A stretch of DNA of 64,000 nucleotides from Leptolyngbya sp. KIOST-1. Lineage in GTDB: Bacteria; Cyanobacteriota; Cyanobacteriia; Phormidesmidales; Phormidesmidaceae. This document shows, in pieces, positions 16,779 through 24,618 of this stretch (position 1 is the stretch's first letter; each line of letters starts with the position of its first letter). The DNA is taken from NCBI RefSeq assembly GCF_000763385.1, contig NZ_JQFA01000002.1, positions 434,001-498,000 on the forward strand. The letters are read 5' to 3'. The position numbers and the translations under genes are program-made. Under the pieces are notes generated by a model. That model saw only the letters and a program-made list of their open reading frames with translations, was not told the DNA's origin and ran no database searches.

Positions 16779-18709
16779 GGGTTGCTTAGCAGGGGCGGGG
16801 CCGAGGCAACTCGAACCTGATCGCGCCCCTGATTCTTGGCCACATAGAGGGCATCGTCGGCCTGCTTGATTAGACTGGCGTGGCTACCGCCGCTGGCCGG
16901 CAGGGCGCTGGCCACTCCCAAACTGAGGGTGACAATCTTCGCCACCACCGATGCCTCGTGGGGAATGCGGTGGGCGCGCACCAGCAGGCGAATGTCTTCG
17001 GCTACGCTTTCGGCCCCCTTCAGGTCGGTGTTGGGCAGCACCAGCGCAAATTCTTCCCCGCCGTAGCGGGCCACCAGGTCGCCAGGGCGTTTGGCCGCCC
17101 GGATCAGGGTGCGAGCCACCAGCCGCAGGCAGTTGTCCCCCGCCTGGTGTCCGTAACGGTCGTTAAAGCCCTTAAAGTAGTCAATATCAGCCATGATCAG
17201 GGAAATAGGCCCATTTTCCCGATTCATGCGCCGCCATTCGCGATCGAGGTACTGCTCAAAGCGACGGCGATTGGCTACCTGGGTGAGGCCATCGAGGTAG
17301 GCCATCCGCTTGAGGCGCTGGTTGGCCAGGGTGAGTTCGCGGTGCATCTTGGCCTGCTGAATGGCAATGCCCACCTGGGTAGCCAGGTTTTGCAGCAGTC
17401 TGACATCGGGGGTGCACCAGTCCCGAGGCGATCGGCACTGGTGGGCAATCAGCAGCCCCCACAGCGTCTGTTCCTGGAGCAGGGGCACCACAATTTCGGC
17501 CTGGACATGAAAGTATTCCAGAAATTCCATCTGGTGAGCCGGTAGGTTTTGGGTGTAAATGTTTTCTACCGCCAGCCCCCGTCCGGCCCGGTAGTGGGCC
17601 AGGAATCTTTCGCCGACGGACCAGGGGTCGCGCAACGTCCAGCCCAGCATGGACGGGTAGACTTCGGAACACGACTCTTGAATCACCTCACCGCTCATGT
17701 CGGCCTGGCACTGAATCACTATGACGCGATCGGCCTCGATGAAAGCCCGCACCGAGGTAACGGTCTGCTCCAAAATACTGTCTAGATCGAGCAGATGGCG
17801 AATGCGCTGGGCAATTTCGGCCACCAGGCGCTCCCGCTGGGACTGTAGCTTAATTTCGGCCTCGGCGCGCTTTTGCCCGGAGATATCGAGGGTGACGCCG
17901 GCCAGCCGGGGGGCATGTTCACCGTCGTCAAATACCTGACCACGGGCGGAAAGCCAGCGAATTTGGCGATCGCGGTACACCACTCGAAACTCAACCTCGT
18001 AGCGCTGCCCCAGCTGGATGGACTGTTGCAGGGCCTGGTGCACGTCGGCCTGATCGTCCTCGTGCAGGTAGGTAAACAGGGTGTCGTAGGCACCGTCAAA
18101 TTCCCCTGGGTCCAACCCCAAGAGTCGCTCCTGCTCCGCCGAAATCACAATCGTCCCCTGAGCTAAATCCCAGTCCCAGGTGCCCATTTGAGCCCCTTGA
18201 AGAGCCAGGGCCAGCCGCTCCTGCTGCTGCTGGAACAGGGCAGCGGAATAGTGGCAAACGGTGAGTGCCTCCTGCGCAGAGGAGGCACTCTCGGGATCGG
18301 GGGGAAGGGTGCGAAAGCCTTCGGGGGTCAGCAGCCCCAGCCAGTGATCGGCCTGATCGACCACCGGCAGGAAGGGCTGCTCCGGGTGAAGCCGACCATA
18401 GCCCTGGGGCCAAGACGGGGCCGTGCTGGGGGCGCACAGCCGGGCCAGGGGCATCATCCAAACCCGGACGGCGGTCTGGCCAAAGCCGGCCTGGTGGGCA
18501 GAGGCCTGGGCCGCGTTGTGATAGGAAAAGACTCCCACCAGCGCCCCCTGGTCATAGACCAGGGCATAGGTTTTGGCGGCCCTCCCCATCGCTTCGAGCA
18601 CCCGGTGCAGGGCATCCTCGGCATCCACGCTGAGGGGCGAGGGGTCAATGGTGGCCGTTAGGGTGGCGGTGTTAACCAGATCGTTTTCGGACACGGGTTG
18701 GGGAGCCAA
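16775..18709 (-). CDS. CBS-PAS-GAF-GGDEF diguanylate cyclase
   Basis: A 644-residue protein. The first 150 residues look like a CBS pair (PSPLSVDAEDALHRVLEAMG and PFLPVVDQADHWLGLLTPEG). A PAS domain (about 175-290, MGTWDWDLAQG through VTLDISGQKRAEAE), a GAF domain (about 310-460) and a C-terminal GGDEF domain with an active-type GGEEF loop (ARYGGEEFALVL near 545) follow. It should make c-di-GMP under control of light, redox or ligands sensed by the GAF. The GAF lacks an obvious bilin-binding Cys context that I can confirm. It is convergent with the GGDEF-EAL gene, which may be its antagonist. Confidence 0.93.
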   Translation of the reverse strand: MAPQPVSENDLVNTATLTATIDPSPLSVDAEDALHRVLEAMGRAAKTYALVYDQGALVGVFSYHNAAQASAHQAGFGQTAVRVWMMPLARLCAPSTAPSWPQGYGRLHPEQPFLPVVDQADHWLGLLTPEGFRTLPPDPESASSAQEALTVCHYSAALFQQQQERLALALQGAQMGTWDWDLAQGTIVISAEQERLLGLDPGEFDGAYDTLFTYLHEDDQADVHQALQQSIQLGQRYEVEFRVVYRDRQIRWLSARGQVFDDGEHAPRLAGVTLDISGQKRAEAEIKLQSQRERLVAEIAQRIRHLLDLDSILEQTVTSVRAFIEADRVIVIQCQADMSGEVIQESCSEVYPSMLGWTLRDPWSVGERFLAHYRAGRGLAVENIYTQNLPAHQMEFLEYFHVQAEIVVPLLQEQTLWGLLIAHQCRSPRDWCTPDVRLLQNLATQVGIAIQQAKMHRELTLANQRLKRMAYLDGLTQVANRRRFEQYLDREWRRMNRENGPISLIMADIDYFKGFNDRYGHQAGDNCLRLVARTLIRAAKRPGDLVARYGGEEFALVLPNTDLKGAESVAEDIRLLVRAHRIPHEASVVAKIVTLSLGVASALPASGGSHASLIKQADDALYVAKNQGRDQVRVASAPPLLSNP

Positions 18710-18933
18710 GGGGTGCGGGTATTTGAGGGATAGGAACGGCAGGGCAGGAGTAAACGCCGCAAGTGCAAGGCTGATGGCTAAATCGAGAGCAATGCCCCCG
18801 AAGACTTACTCCCTAGAATGCCCGTCCAAGGACGGCGGTGGCCAATTATTGAGCAGGGCTTAATATCGCGAGGGCCATTGTGCTGAGTAGGACCTTCCCT
18901 GGCTGTGGCGATACCGGAGACAGGACAATGGCG

Positions 18934-18990
18934 TATAGCCAGCGCTTTTGGTGTTTGGGTCATGGCCTAACGGTTCTGGCGATGGCTATA
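18934..18990. repeat. Interspersed palindromic repeat C, copy 2
   Basis: The ends TATAGCCAGCGC and GCGATGGCTATA match copy 1 with one mismatch, and the core TCATGGCCTAACGGTTCTG is shared. It sits in the 384-base gap between the diguanylate cyclase start (18709) and mutS2 (19094), a gap which otherwise holds only presumed divergent promoters. Confidence 0.8.
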
Positions 18991-19093
18991 ACTCCCTGAG
19001 CGAAACGGTTGCATAGCGTTACTTCAGCTGAATTCCCTATACTAGAGCTATCTCCTCCTCCGAAATGAGCCTATTCCTCTGTCTGATCCGCTG

Positions 19094-21613
19094 TTGATTT
19101 ACCAAGAAACCCTGAACCTGCTGGAGTGGCCCCGGCTCTGCCAGCACCTGTCTACCTTTGCGGCGACCAAGCGAGGAACGCTGGCGGCTCAGAGCCTGGA
19201 ACCCGCCGCGAGCCAGGCGCTCAGCGTTGACCTGCTGGCCCAGACCCAGGAGGCCTGCTGGCTAGAGGACAACAATAACGGCCTCAACTTCGGCGGCATT
19301 CGCGATGTGGGGGCGGCGGTGGAGCGAGCCTACCGCCAGGGCCTGTTGGGCGGGGAGGAGCTCCTGGCGATCGCCACCACCCTGAACGGAGCCCGCCAGC
19401 TGCGCCGCACCATCGATGCCCAGCCGCCGGAGGATTTGCCGGTGCTCCAGGGGCTGGTGGCCGACCTCAGCACCCACCCCGACCTGGAGCAGCAGATCTA
19501 CCACTGCATCGACGATCGCGGCGATGTGACCGACCGGGCCAGCCCCAAGCTGGGGGGCATTCGCGATCGCCTCAAAGCCACTCGTCAGGACATTCAGCAA
19601 CGGCTGCAGCGGATCTTGCAGCGCCAGGCCGGGGCCATGCAGGAGCCCCTGATCACCCAGCGGGGCGATCGCTTTGTGCTGCCGGTTAAAGCGCCCCAAA
19701 AAGACGCCGTTCCCGGCATTGTGCACGACGCCTCGGCCAGCGGAGCCACCCTCTACATCGAGCCCCAGGCGGTGGTCGAGCTGGGCAACCGCCTGCGCCA
19801 GCTGCTGCGCCAGGAAAAAACAGAAGAAGAGGTGGTGTTGCGCCAGCTCAGCGATGCCGTAGCCACCGTCTACGACGACCTCACGGCCCTGCTGGATACG
19901 GTCACCCGGCTGGATCTGGCCCACGCCCGGGCCCGCTACTCCCTGTGGCTGGAGGGCAACCCGCCCCGCTTTACCGAGCCCCAGGAGCAGACCACTCTGC
20001 GCCAGCTGCGCCATCCCCTGCTGGTGTGGCAACAGCGCCACGAGCAAGGGCCAGAGGTGGTGCCGATCAACCTGCTGATTCGTCCCGAACTGCGGGTTGT
20101 GGCCATTACCGGCCCCAACACCGGCGGCAAAACCGTCACCCTCAAAACCCTGGGCCTGGCGGCCCTGATGGCCCGCGCCGGCCTCTACATTCCCGCCCGT
20201 GAGCCGGTGGAGCTGCCCTGGTTTGGGCAGGTGCTGGCCGACATCGGCGACGAGCAGTCGATCGAGCAGAGCCTGTCTACTTTTTCGAGCCATATTCGCC
20301 GCATTGGGCGGATTCTGGCCGCGCTGGGTGAGGTGAGTGAGGAGGGTGAGGAAGGTGGGGTAGGTGAGGCAGGTGGGGTAGGTGAGGCCGTGACCGACGA
20401 CACGGGTACGACCTCCGACTTGCCGTCTACCCAAGCCTCTTCGCTCCCATCCACCCATCCACCCACCCACCCACCAAACGCCCTCATCCTGCTCGACGAA
20501 GTTGGCGCGGGCACCGACCCCAGCGAGGGCACGGCCCTGGCGATCGCGCTGCTGCGGCACCTGGCCGACCGGGCCAGGCTGACAATGGCGACCACCCACT
20601 ACGGCGAGCTGAAGGCGCTGAAGTACGAGGATGTTCGGTTTGAAAATGCCTCGGTGGAGTTCGACGAAACCACCCTGTCGCCCACCTACCGGCTGCTGTG
20701 GGGGATTCCGGGGCGGTCCAACGCCCTGGCGATCGCCCGACGACTGGGGCTTGACAGCGCGGTGGTTGAGGCGGCTACCGCGCTGATGGGCACCGGTGCC
20801 CAGGAGGATGTCAACCAGGTGATTGCTGGACTGGAGGCCCAGCGCCGCGATCAGGAGACGCGATCGCAGGCGGCGGCGGACCTGCTGGCGGCGACCGAAA
20901 AGCTCCATAACGAGGTGCAGCACAAGGCCAATCTGCTGCGCGATCGCGAGCGGGAACTCAAGCAGCAGCAGCAGCAGGCGGTGCAGGCGGCGATCGCCGA
21001 GGCCAAGCGCGATATCGCCAGGGTCATTCGCCGCCTGCAGCAGGGCGAGGCCACCGCCCAGGATGCCCAGCGTGCCACCGAGGCGATCGACAGAATTGCC
21101 AGCACCCACCTGCCCGCCGCCCCGCCAGCACCGGCAAAACCGGGCTACCGGCCGACGGTGGGCGATCGGGTCCGCATTCCCAGTCTGGGGCAAACCGCCG
21201 AGGTGCTCACCGCCCCCGACGACGACCACCGCATTACCGTGCGCTTTGGGCTGATGAAAACCACCGTTAGCCTGGCCGACATCGAATCGCTCCGGGGCGA
21301 AAAAGCCGAGGTGCCGGTCAAGGCCAAACCCGTAGACACCGTGCCCGCCGCCCAGGCCGCCCCCCCGGCCCCAGCCATTCGCACCAGCCACAACACCCAC
21401 GACCTGCGCGGGATGCGGGTGGCCGAGGCCGAATCGGTGCTGGAGGAGGCGATTGCCAGAGGCAGCGGCGCCCTGTGGATTATCCACGGCCACGGCACCG
21501 GCAAGCTGAAAGCCGGGGTGCATGACTACCTCAAGCGCCATCCCCAGATTCAGCGGTTTGAGCCCGCCGCCCAGGCCGACGGCGGTGCCGGGGTCACGGT
21601 GGCCTACCTGTAG
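19094..21613 (+). CDS. mutS2: Endonuclease MutS2
   Basis: An 839-residue protein with the MutS2 plan: a coiled core (residues 1-290), an ATPase with Walker A TGPNTGGKTVTLKT (about 340), Walker B ALILLDEVGAGTDPSEG (about 465) and MATTHYGELKAL, a long coiled coil (560-660), a KOW-like region and a C-terminal Smr domain with HDLRGMR and IIHGHGTGKLKAGV. MutS2 limits recombination and in some bacteria splits collided ribosomes. The start is a TTG at 19094, which gives the usual MIYQETLNLLEW beginning; no in-frame ATG is available upstream. About 50 low-complexity residues (412-461) are inserted between the helical part and Walker B of the ATPase. Confidence 0.93.
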   Translation: MIYQETLNLLEWPRLCQHLSTFAATKRGTLAAQSLEPAASQALSVDLLAQTQEACWLEDNNNGLNFGGIRDVGAAVERAYRQGLLGGEELLAIATTLNGARQLRRTIDAQPPEDLPVLQGLVADLSTHPDLEQQIYHCIDDRGDVTDRASPKLGGIRDRLKATRQDIQQRLQRILQRQAGAMQEPLITQRGDRFVLPVKAPQKDAVPGIVHDASASGATLYIEPQAVVELGNRLRQLLRQEKTEEEVVLRQLSDAVATVYDDLTALLDTVTRLDLAHARARYSLWLEGNPPRFTEPQEQTTLRQLRHPLLVWQQRHEQGPEVVPINLLIRPELRVVAITGPNTGGKTVTLKTLGLAALMARAGLYIPAREPVELPWFGQVLADIGDEQSIEQSLSTFSSHIRRIGRILAALGEVSEEGEEGGVGEAGGVGEAVTDDTGTTSDLPSTQASSLPSTHPPTHPPNALILLDEVGAGTDPSEGTALAIALLRHLADRARLTMATTHYGELKALKYEDVRFENASVEFDETTLSPTYRLLWGIPGRSNALAIARRLGLDSAVVEAATALMGTGAQEDVNQVIAGLEAQRRDQETRSQAAADLLAATEKLHNEVQHKANLLRDRERELKQQQQQAVQAAIAEAKRDIARVIRRLQQGEATAQDAQRATEAIDRIASTHLPAAPPAPAKPGYRPTVGDRVRIPSLGQTAEVLTAPDDDHRITVRFGLMKTTVSLADIESLRGEKAEVPVKAKPVDTVPAAQAAPPAPAIRTSHNTHDLRGMRVAEAESVLEEAIARGSGALWIIHGHGTGKLKAGVHDYLKRHPQIQRFEPAAQADGGAGVTVAYL
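20331..20482. repeat. In-frame heptamer-like repeats inside mutS2
   Basis: A GGTGAGG/GGTGGGG array (20331-20390) and a CCCATCCA/CCCACC array (20449-20482) are separated by about 60 bases. Together they encode an unstructured Gly/Glu then Pro/Thr/His stretch with no counterpart in the MutS2 fold. The same units occur in cobN and upstream of alaS. Confidence 0.8.
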
Positions 21614-21752
21614 GCAAGCGGTATCTGGTACCGGGGGCGAGGTTAGGCACCGGGATGCAACCCGTACCTGGGGCGAGGGACACCCCCCCTGCGGACCCCG
21701 CTGCCACCAGCCCACAATGGGAGCTGTTCGCTCAGCACCCCAGAGACCCTCT

Positions 21753-22163
21753 ATGCATTCCACTTCCGACCTCGATCCCAGGGCGGCGGCCCTAGATGCC
21801 AACGGCTGCGCCCTCTGCGGCCAGGGCCAGTTTGCCTCGGCGCTGGTCCTGTTTGACCAGGCGCTGGCCCTCGACAACACCTACTGCACCGCCTGGAACA
21901 ACCGCGCCAACGCCCTCTGTGGCCTCCACCGCCAGGCGGAGGCCCTGGCTGCCTACGATCGCGCGGTGGCCCTCAACCCCCAGTACCACCAGGCCTGGTT
22001 TAACCGGGGCAAGCTGCTGGCGGAGATGGGTGCCTACGGCAATGCGGTGGCATCCTACGATCGCGCGATCGCCCTGGTGGCCGACCCCATCTACCTGCAT
22101 GCCAGGGCGAACATTTGGGTCAAAAAGCACCTCGTTGCCACAGTGGAGGGCGTGTCATTATAG
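21753..22163 (+). CDS. TPR repeat protein
   Basis: A 136-residue protein of three TPR units: ANGCALCGQGQFASALVLFD, AWNNRANALCGLHRQAEALA and AWFNRGKLLAEMGAYGNAVA, each followed by the A-IAL-P type second helix. There is no signal peptide or membrane segment, so a cytoplasmic protein-protein scaffold is likely. ATG 21753 is chosen because the longer frame back to 21522 covers the mutS2 3' end and reads as noise. Repeat C copy 3 begins at the last codons, so the C-terminus VEGVSL may have been created by that element. Confidence 0.75.
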   Translation: MHSTSDLDPRAAALDANGCALCGQGQFASALVLFDQALALDNTYCTAWNNRANALCGLHRQAEALAAYDRAVALNPQYHQAWFNRGKLLAEMGAYGNAVASYDRAIALVADPIYLHARANIWVKKHLVATVEGVSL

Positions 22164-22213
22164 TCATTGAGAACCGTTAGGCCATGACCCATGCCCCTGC
22201 AGCGATGGCCATA
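22158..22213. repeat. Interspersed palindromic repeat C, copy 3 (inverted, diverged)
   Basis: Read on the minus strand it shows TTATGGCCATCGC, CATGGCCTAACGGTTCT and an end TGACTATAA, matching copies 1 and 2 with several changes. It overlaps the TPR gene's stop codon. Confidence 0.65.
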
Positions 22214-22256
22214 ATTGATGACATCCCTTGCCCTGTGGCCTCAAAACAGAATTAGG

Positions 22257-22296
22257 AAATCACCCCGGTCTGGAAACGTCCAGGCCGGGGTGATTT
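22257..22296 (-). terminator. Strong hairpin after the cytolysin gene
   Basis: An 18-bp stem with one G-T pair (AAATCACCCCGG...TCTGGA with TCCAGG...CCGGGGTGATTT) and a 4-base AACG loop. It lies 37 bases after the cytolysin stop. T runs are short on both sides, so it may stop transcription from both directions. Confidence 0.75.
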
Positions 22297-22333
22297 TCAG
22301 CGATTGGCAAAGATCAAGTTGAGCCGTGACGGG

Positions 22334-23746
22334 TTAGGCCGCGTCCCACTTGCGGTTCAGTGTGGTGCCGTGCACCCGGTAGGTTTTGTTGGTGGGGCCA
22401 TTTTCCTGGTGGTCCATAATTTGGCCCCAGGGGTTCCAGGCGAGGCCAGTTTTGGCCCAGGCCTGAATGCGCACGTTGGCGGCATCACCCGGCAGATTGA
22501 GCTGGTGGGTAAAGCCAGCGGTTTGGTTACCCGACTGCCACTGGCGGGCTACGGTGTAGTTGCCGTTGGCGTCGGTTTCCTGCCAGGTAATTTCAAACTT
22601 GGCGACATAGCCGCCGCTGTGGCGTACCCTTACAAACCCGTTGTTTAACTGGCGGCACTCGGTTTCAAAGTAGCGGGTAGTGTAGCCCATGGTGGCGAGG
22701 GCGTTGTTTTTCAAAAATGCCACGGTATAGGCGACCGGGGTGCCGGGGTTGTCTTGGCGGTAGGCAGCCCCGTCTCGAATGATGGAGCTGAGCTGGTCGA
22801 TGTCATTGGGGTTGGCAATGCGGGCGGCCACGGTTGGGTTGCCGCCCAGGGTGACCACCGTAAAGGTCGAGTTACGAATAATCCGCTCGTAGTCGGCCTT
22901 GAGATTGCCTGCGGCGGTACCGCCACCGCTCATAGCGTAGGAGAATGCGCCCTCTGCATTGACGCTGGTTTCGTTGGCGCTGGTTTCCATCCGCACCAAG
23001 ATCATGCGGCCATAGTCTACGGAGCGCACGTAGGCGGGGGGCGCACTGACGCTGATCAGCTGCTGAAGCTGGCTGAGGCTGGTCTCAGGAGCAAACACCT
23101 CCGCTGGTTGAGCAGGTGGATCCATCGTAACCGTGTAGAACACCTGCTTGTACAGCGCCACGTAGACCGAAGACTCTTGCTTGTGGCTGGCCTTGAGCTG
23201 AGCAGACACCTGGTTGCTGGCCCAGTTGGCGCTAAAGCCCAGCTCTAGCGCTGCCTGCTCCGAGGAGAAAGCCTTTTTAATCGACAGGTTTGACTTCGAA
23301 ACATTCACGTAGCCCTCGGCCCGCGATTGTTCGTTCCAAACCTTAAGCACCTCATCGATGGCGGTGGCCACGCTGGAGTTGGTGGGGTTTTGTACAACTT
23401 TGGTACCGTGGCTGCCCAAGCCCGGTAGGTCAACGCGCAGGGTGACAGGGTTGCGAGCTACCGCAACGGGGGCGGGGCGGCCCTCAGCCAGATTTTGGTT
23501 GGCCAGCACCAGCGCTCCAGGAAAGACAACCCCAGAGGTGGGGTTGACAATGGCGATATCCTGCAGGTCGCCCGTAAGTGACCTCTCCCGTTTAGTACAG
23601 ATGATAATGGCGTTGGGGTTGGTGGCCTTGGGGGCCGGCAGGGCTTCGGTGCTGCCGTTGGCGGGCAGGCTGAGCAATCGGCGAGGATCGTAGTTCAGGC
23701 TTTGCACGAACTCGTTGATAACAGCTGGAGTGGTTAAGGTTTGCAT
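22334..23746 (-). CDS. Cholesterol-dependent (thiol-activated) cytolysin homologue
   Basis: The 470-residue protein follows the cholesterol-dependent cytolysin family from end to end. Landmarks are LNYDPRRLL, TKRERSLTG, VFPGALVLANQNLAEGRP, VTLRVDLPGLG, AIDEVLKVWNEQ, ALYKQVFYTVTMDPPAQPAE, APPAYVRSVDYGRMILVRME, STFTVVTLGG, SGGYVAKFEITW, the tryptophan-rich loop AKTGLAWNPWG and the L1 Thr-Leu pair in HGTTLNRKW. These proteins form large beta-barrel pores in sterol-containing membranes. In the undecapeptide the Cys is Lys and the final Arg is Gly, so binding or coupling may differ. There is no signal peptide; release by lysis or another route is implied. The start is supported by GGAG nine bases upstream. 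It is divergent from exbD. Confidence 0.93.
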   Translation of the reverse strand: MQTLTTPAVINEFVQSLNYDPRRLLSLPANGSTEALPAPKATNPNAIIICTKRERSLTGDLQDIAIVNPTSGVVFPGALVLANQNLAEGRPAPVAVARNPVTLRVDLPGLGSHGTKVVQNPTNSSVATAIDEVLKVWNEQSRAEGYVNVSKSNLSIKKAFSSEQAALELGFSANWASNQVSAQLKASHKQESSVYVALYKQVFYTVTMDPPAQPAEVFAPETSLSQLQQLISVSAPPAYVRSVDYGRMILVRMETSANETSVNAEGAFSYAMSGGGTAAGNLKADYERIIRNSTFTVVTLGGNPTVAARIANPNDIDQLSSIIRDGAAYRQDNPGTPVAYTVAFLKNNALATMGYTTRYFETECRQLNNGFVRVRHSGGYVAKFEITWQETDANGNYTVARQWQSGNQTAGFTHQLNLPGDAANVRIQAWAKTGLAWNPWGQIMDHQENGPTNKTYRVHGTTLNRKWDAA

Positions 23747-24167
23747 TGGAATCTCCTAATGGGGGTTGAATGGTAGGAGCGCCGTAGACGCACGATGGCT
23801 CGTGCTGGGGGCTCTAGTAGCAAACCACCACAGTGGCTTGCTGTAGAGAACAACAGCCCCCCTATCCGCCATTCCCCGCCCCACTCCGTGATCCTACGGA
23901 AGCTTCTGTGTGACCCAAATCAACGGCACTTCCCCAATCGTCCACTACCCCAATTTCCGTGCGCCCACCTTTAAACTGAACCAGCGGCCCTCTCACCCAA
24001 TGTCTGCTATTGGCCATGGCAGGCATTGAGAGCGATGAAGGCGATCGCGCCTCCATTTCATCCCAGCTTGCCCCTATACTGGTGTCATTGTCAGAAGTCA
24101 GACGAGCTCTTTTGTCACCCTTTGGGCTGCTTCAGTACGCTGTTCTACCCGTTCTCCAGTCAGTGCT
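23747..24167. other. Divergent intergenic region, cytolysin/exbD
   Basis: This 421-base gap holds the promoters of two divergent genes. I see no repeat family member, hairpin or small gene with good coding character in it. Confidence 0.5.
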
Positions 24168-24593
24168 ATGCGTTCTCGCCGCCGCCGTCAGGTCAATGCT
24201 CAGGTGCCCGAGGTCAACCTCGTCCCCATGATGGACGTGCTGATGACGGTGCTGACCTTCTTTATCATCATCTCCATGAGCCTGACCGGGCAGCAGCTGC
24301 TGAACGTGCGCCTGCCCCAGTCGGTAACCGATGACGGGGCCACCGAGGAACCCCAGGTGATGCAGGTGGATGCTCTGGTGGTGGGGTTGGATCGCGATGG
24401 CAATATGCTGCTCGACAGCGAGACTATTACCCTCAACCAGCTCAGCCAGCGGGTGCGCACCTACTTTGCCCAAAATCCCAACGGCAGGCTGGTGCTCAAG
24501 GCCGATCGCGAGCTGACCTACAGCCAGGTGTCGGGCCTGCTCACCGACCTGCGGGCGATCGGCGGCAACCGGGTCTCGCTAGCGGTGGAGTAG
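24168..24593 (+). CDS. exbD: ExbD/TolR-type proton-channel subunit
   Basis: A 141-residue inner-membrane protein: a basic N-terminus (MRSRRRRQ), VNLVPMMDVLMTVLTFFIII with the proton-path Asp in the single membrane helix, and a periplasmic domain with LNQLSQRVRTYF and GRLVLKADRELTYSQVSGLL. ExbD with ExbB energises TonB or Tol-type transport across the outer membrane. No exbB or tonB gene is adjacent. Its stop is followed within two bases by a short hairpin (24595-24618) and then the convergent cobN stop. Confidence 0.9.
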   Translation: MRSRRRRQVNAQVPEVNLVPMMDVLMTVLTFFIIISMSLTGQQLLNVRLPQSVTDDGATEEPQVMQVDALVVGLDRDGNMLLDSETITLNQLSQRVRTYFAQNPNGRLVLKADRELTYSQVSGLLTDLRAIGGNRVSLAVE

Positions 24594-24594
24594 T

Positions 24595-24618
24595 GGTGCA
24601 TCGCCGCGCGGATGCACC
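24595..24618. repeat. Short hairpin repeat D, copy 1
   Basis: GGTGCATC and GATGCACC form an 8-bp stem with an 8-base GC loop, followed by CTACGACT. A sibling is at 37268-37293. It fills the gap between exbD and cobN and may serve as a bidirectional stop. Confidence 0.6.

Noticed and set aside
19064..19096. Ten-codon leader peptide overlapping the mutS2 TTG start
   Set aside because: Too short to judge, with no sign of regulation of mutS2 in this way.
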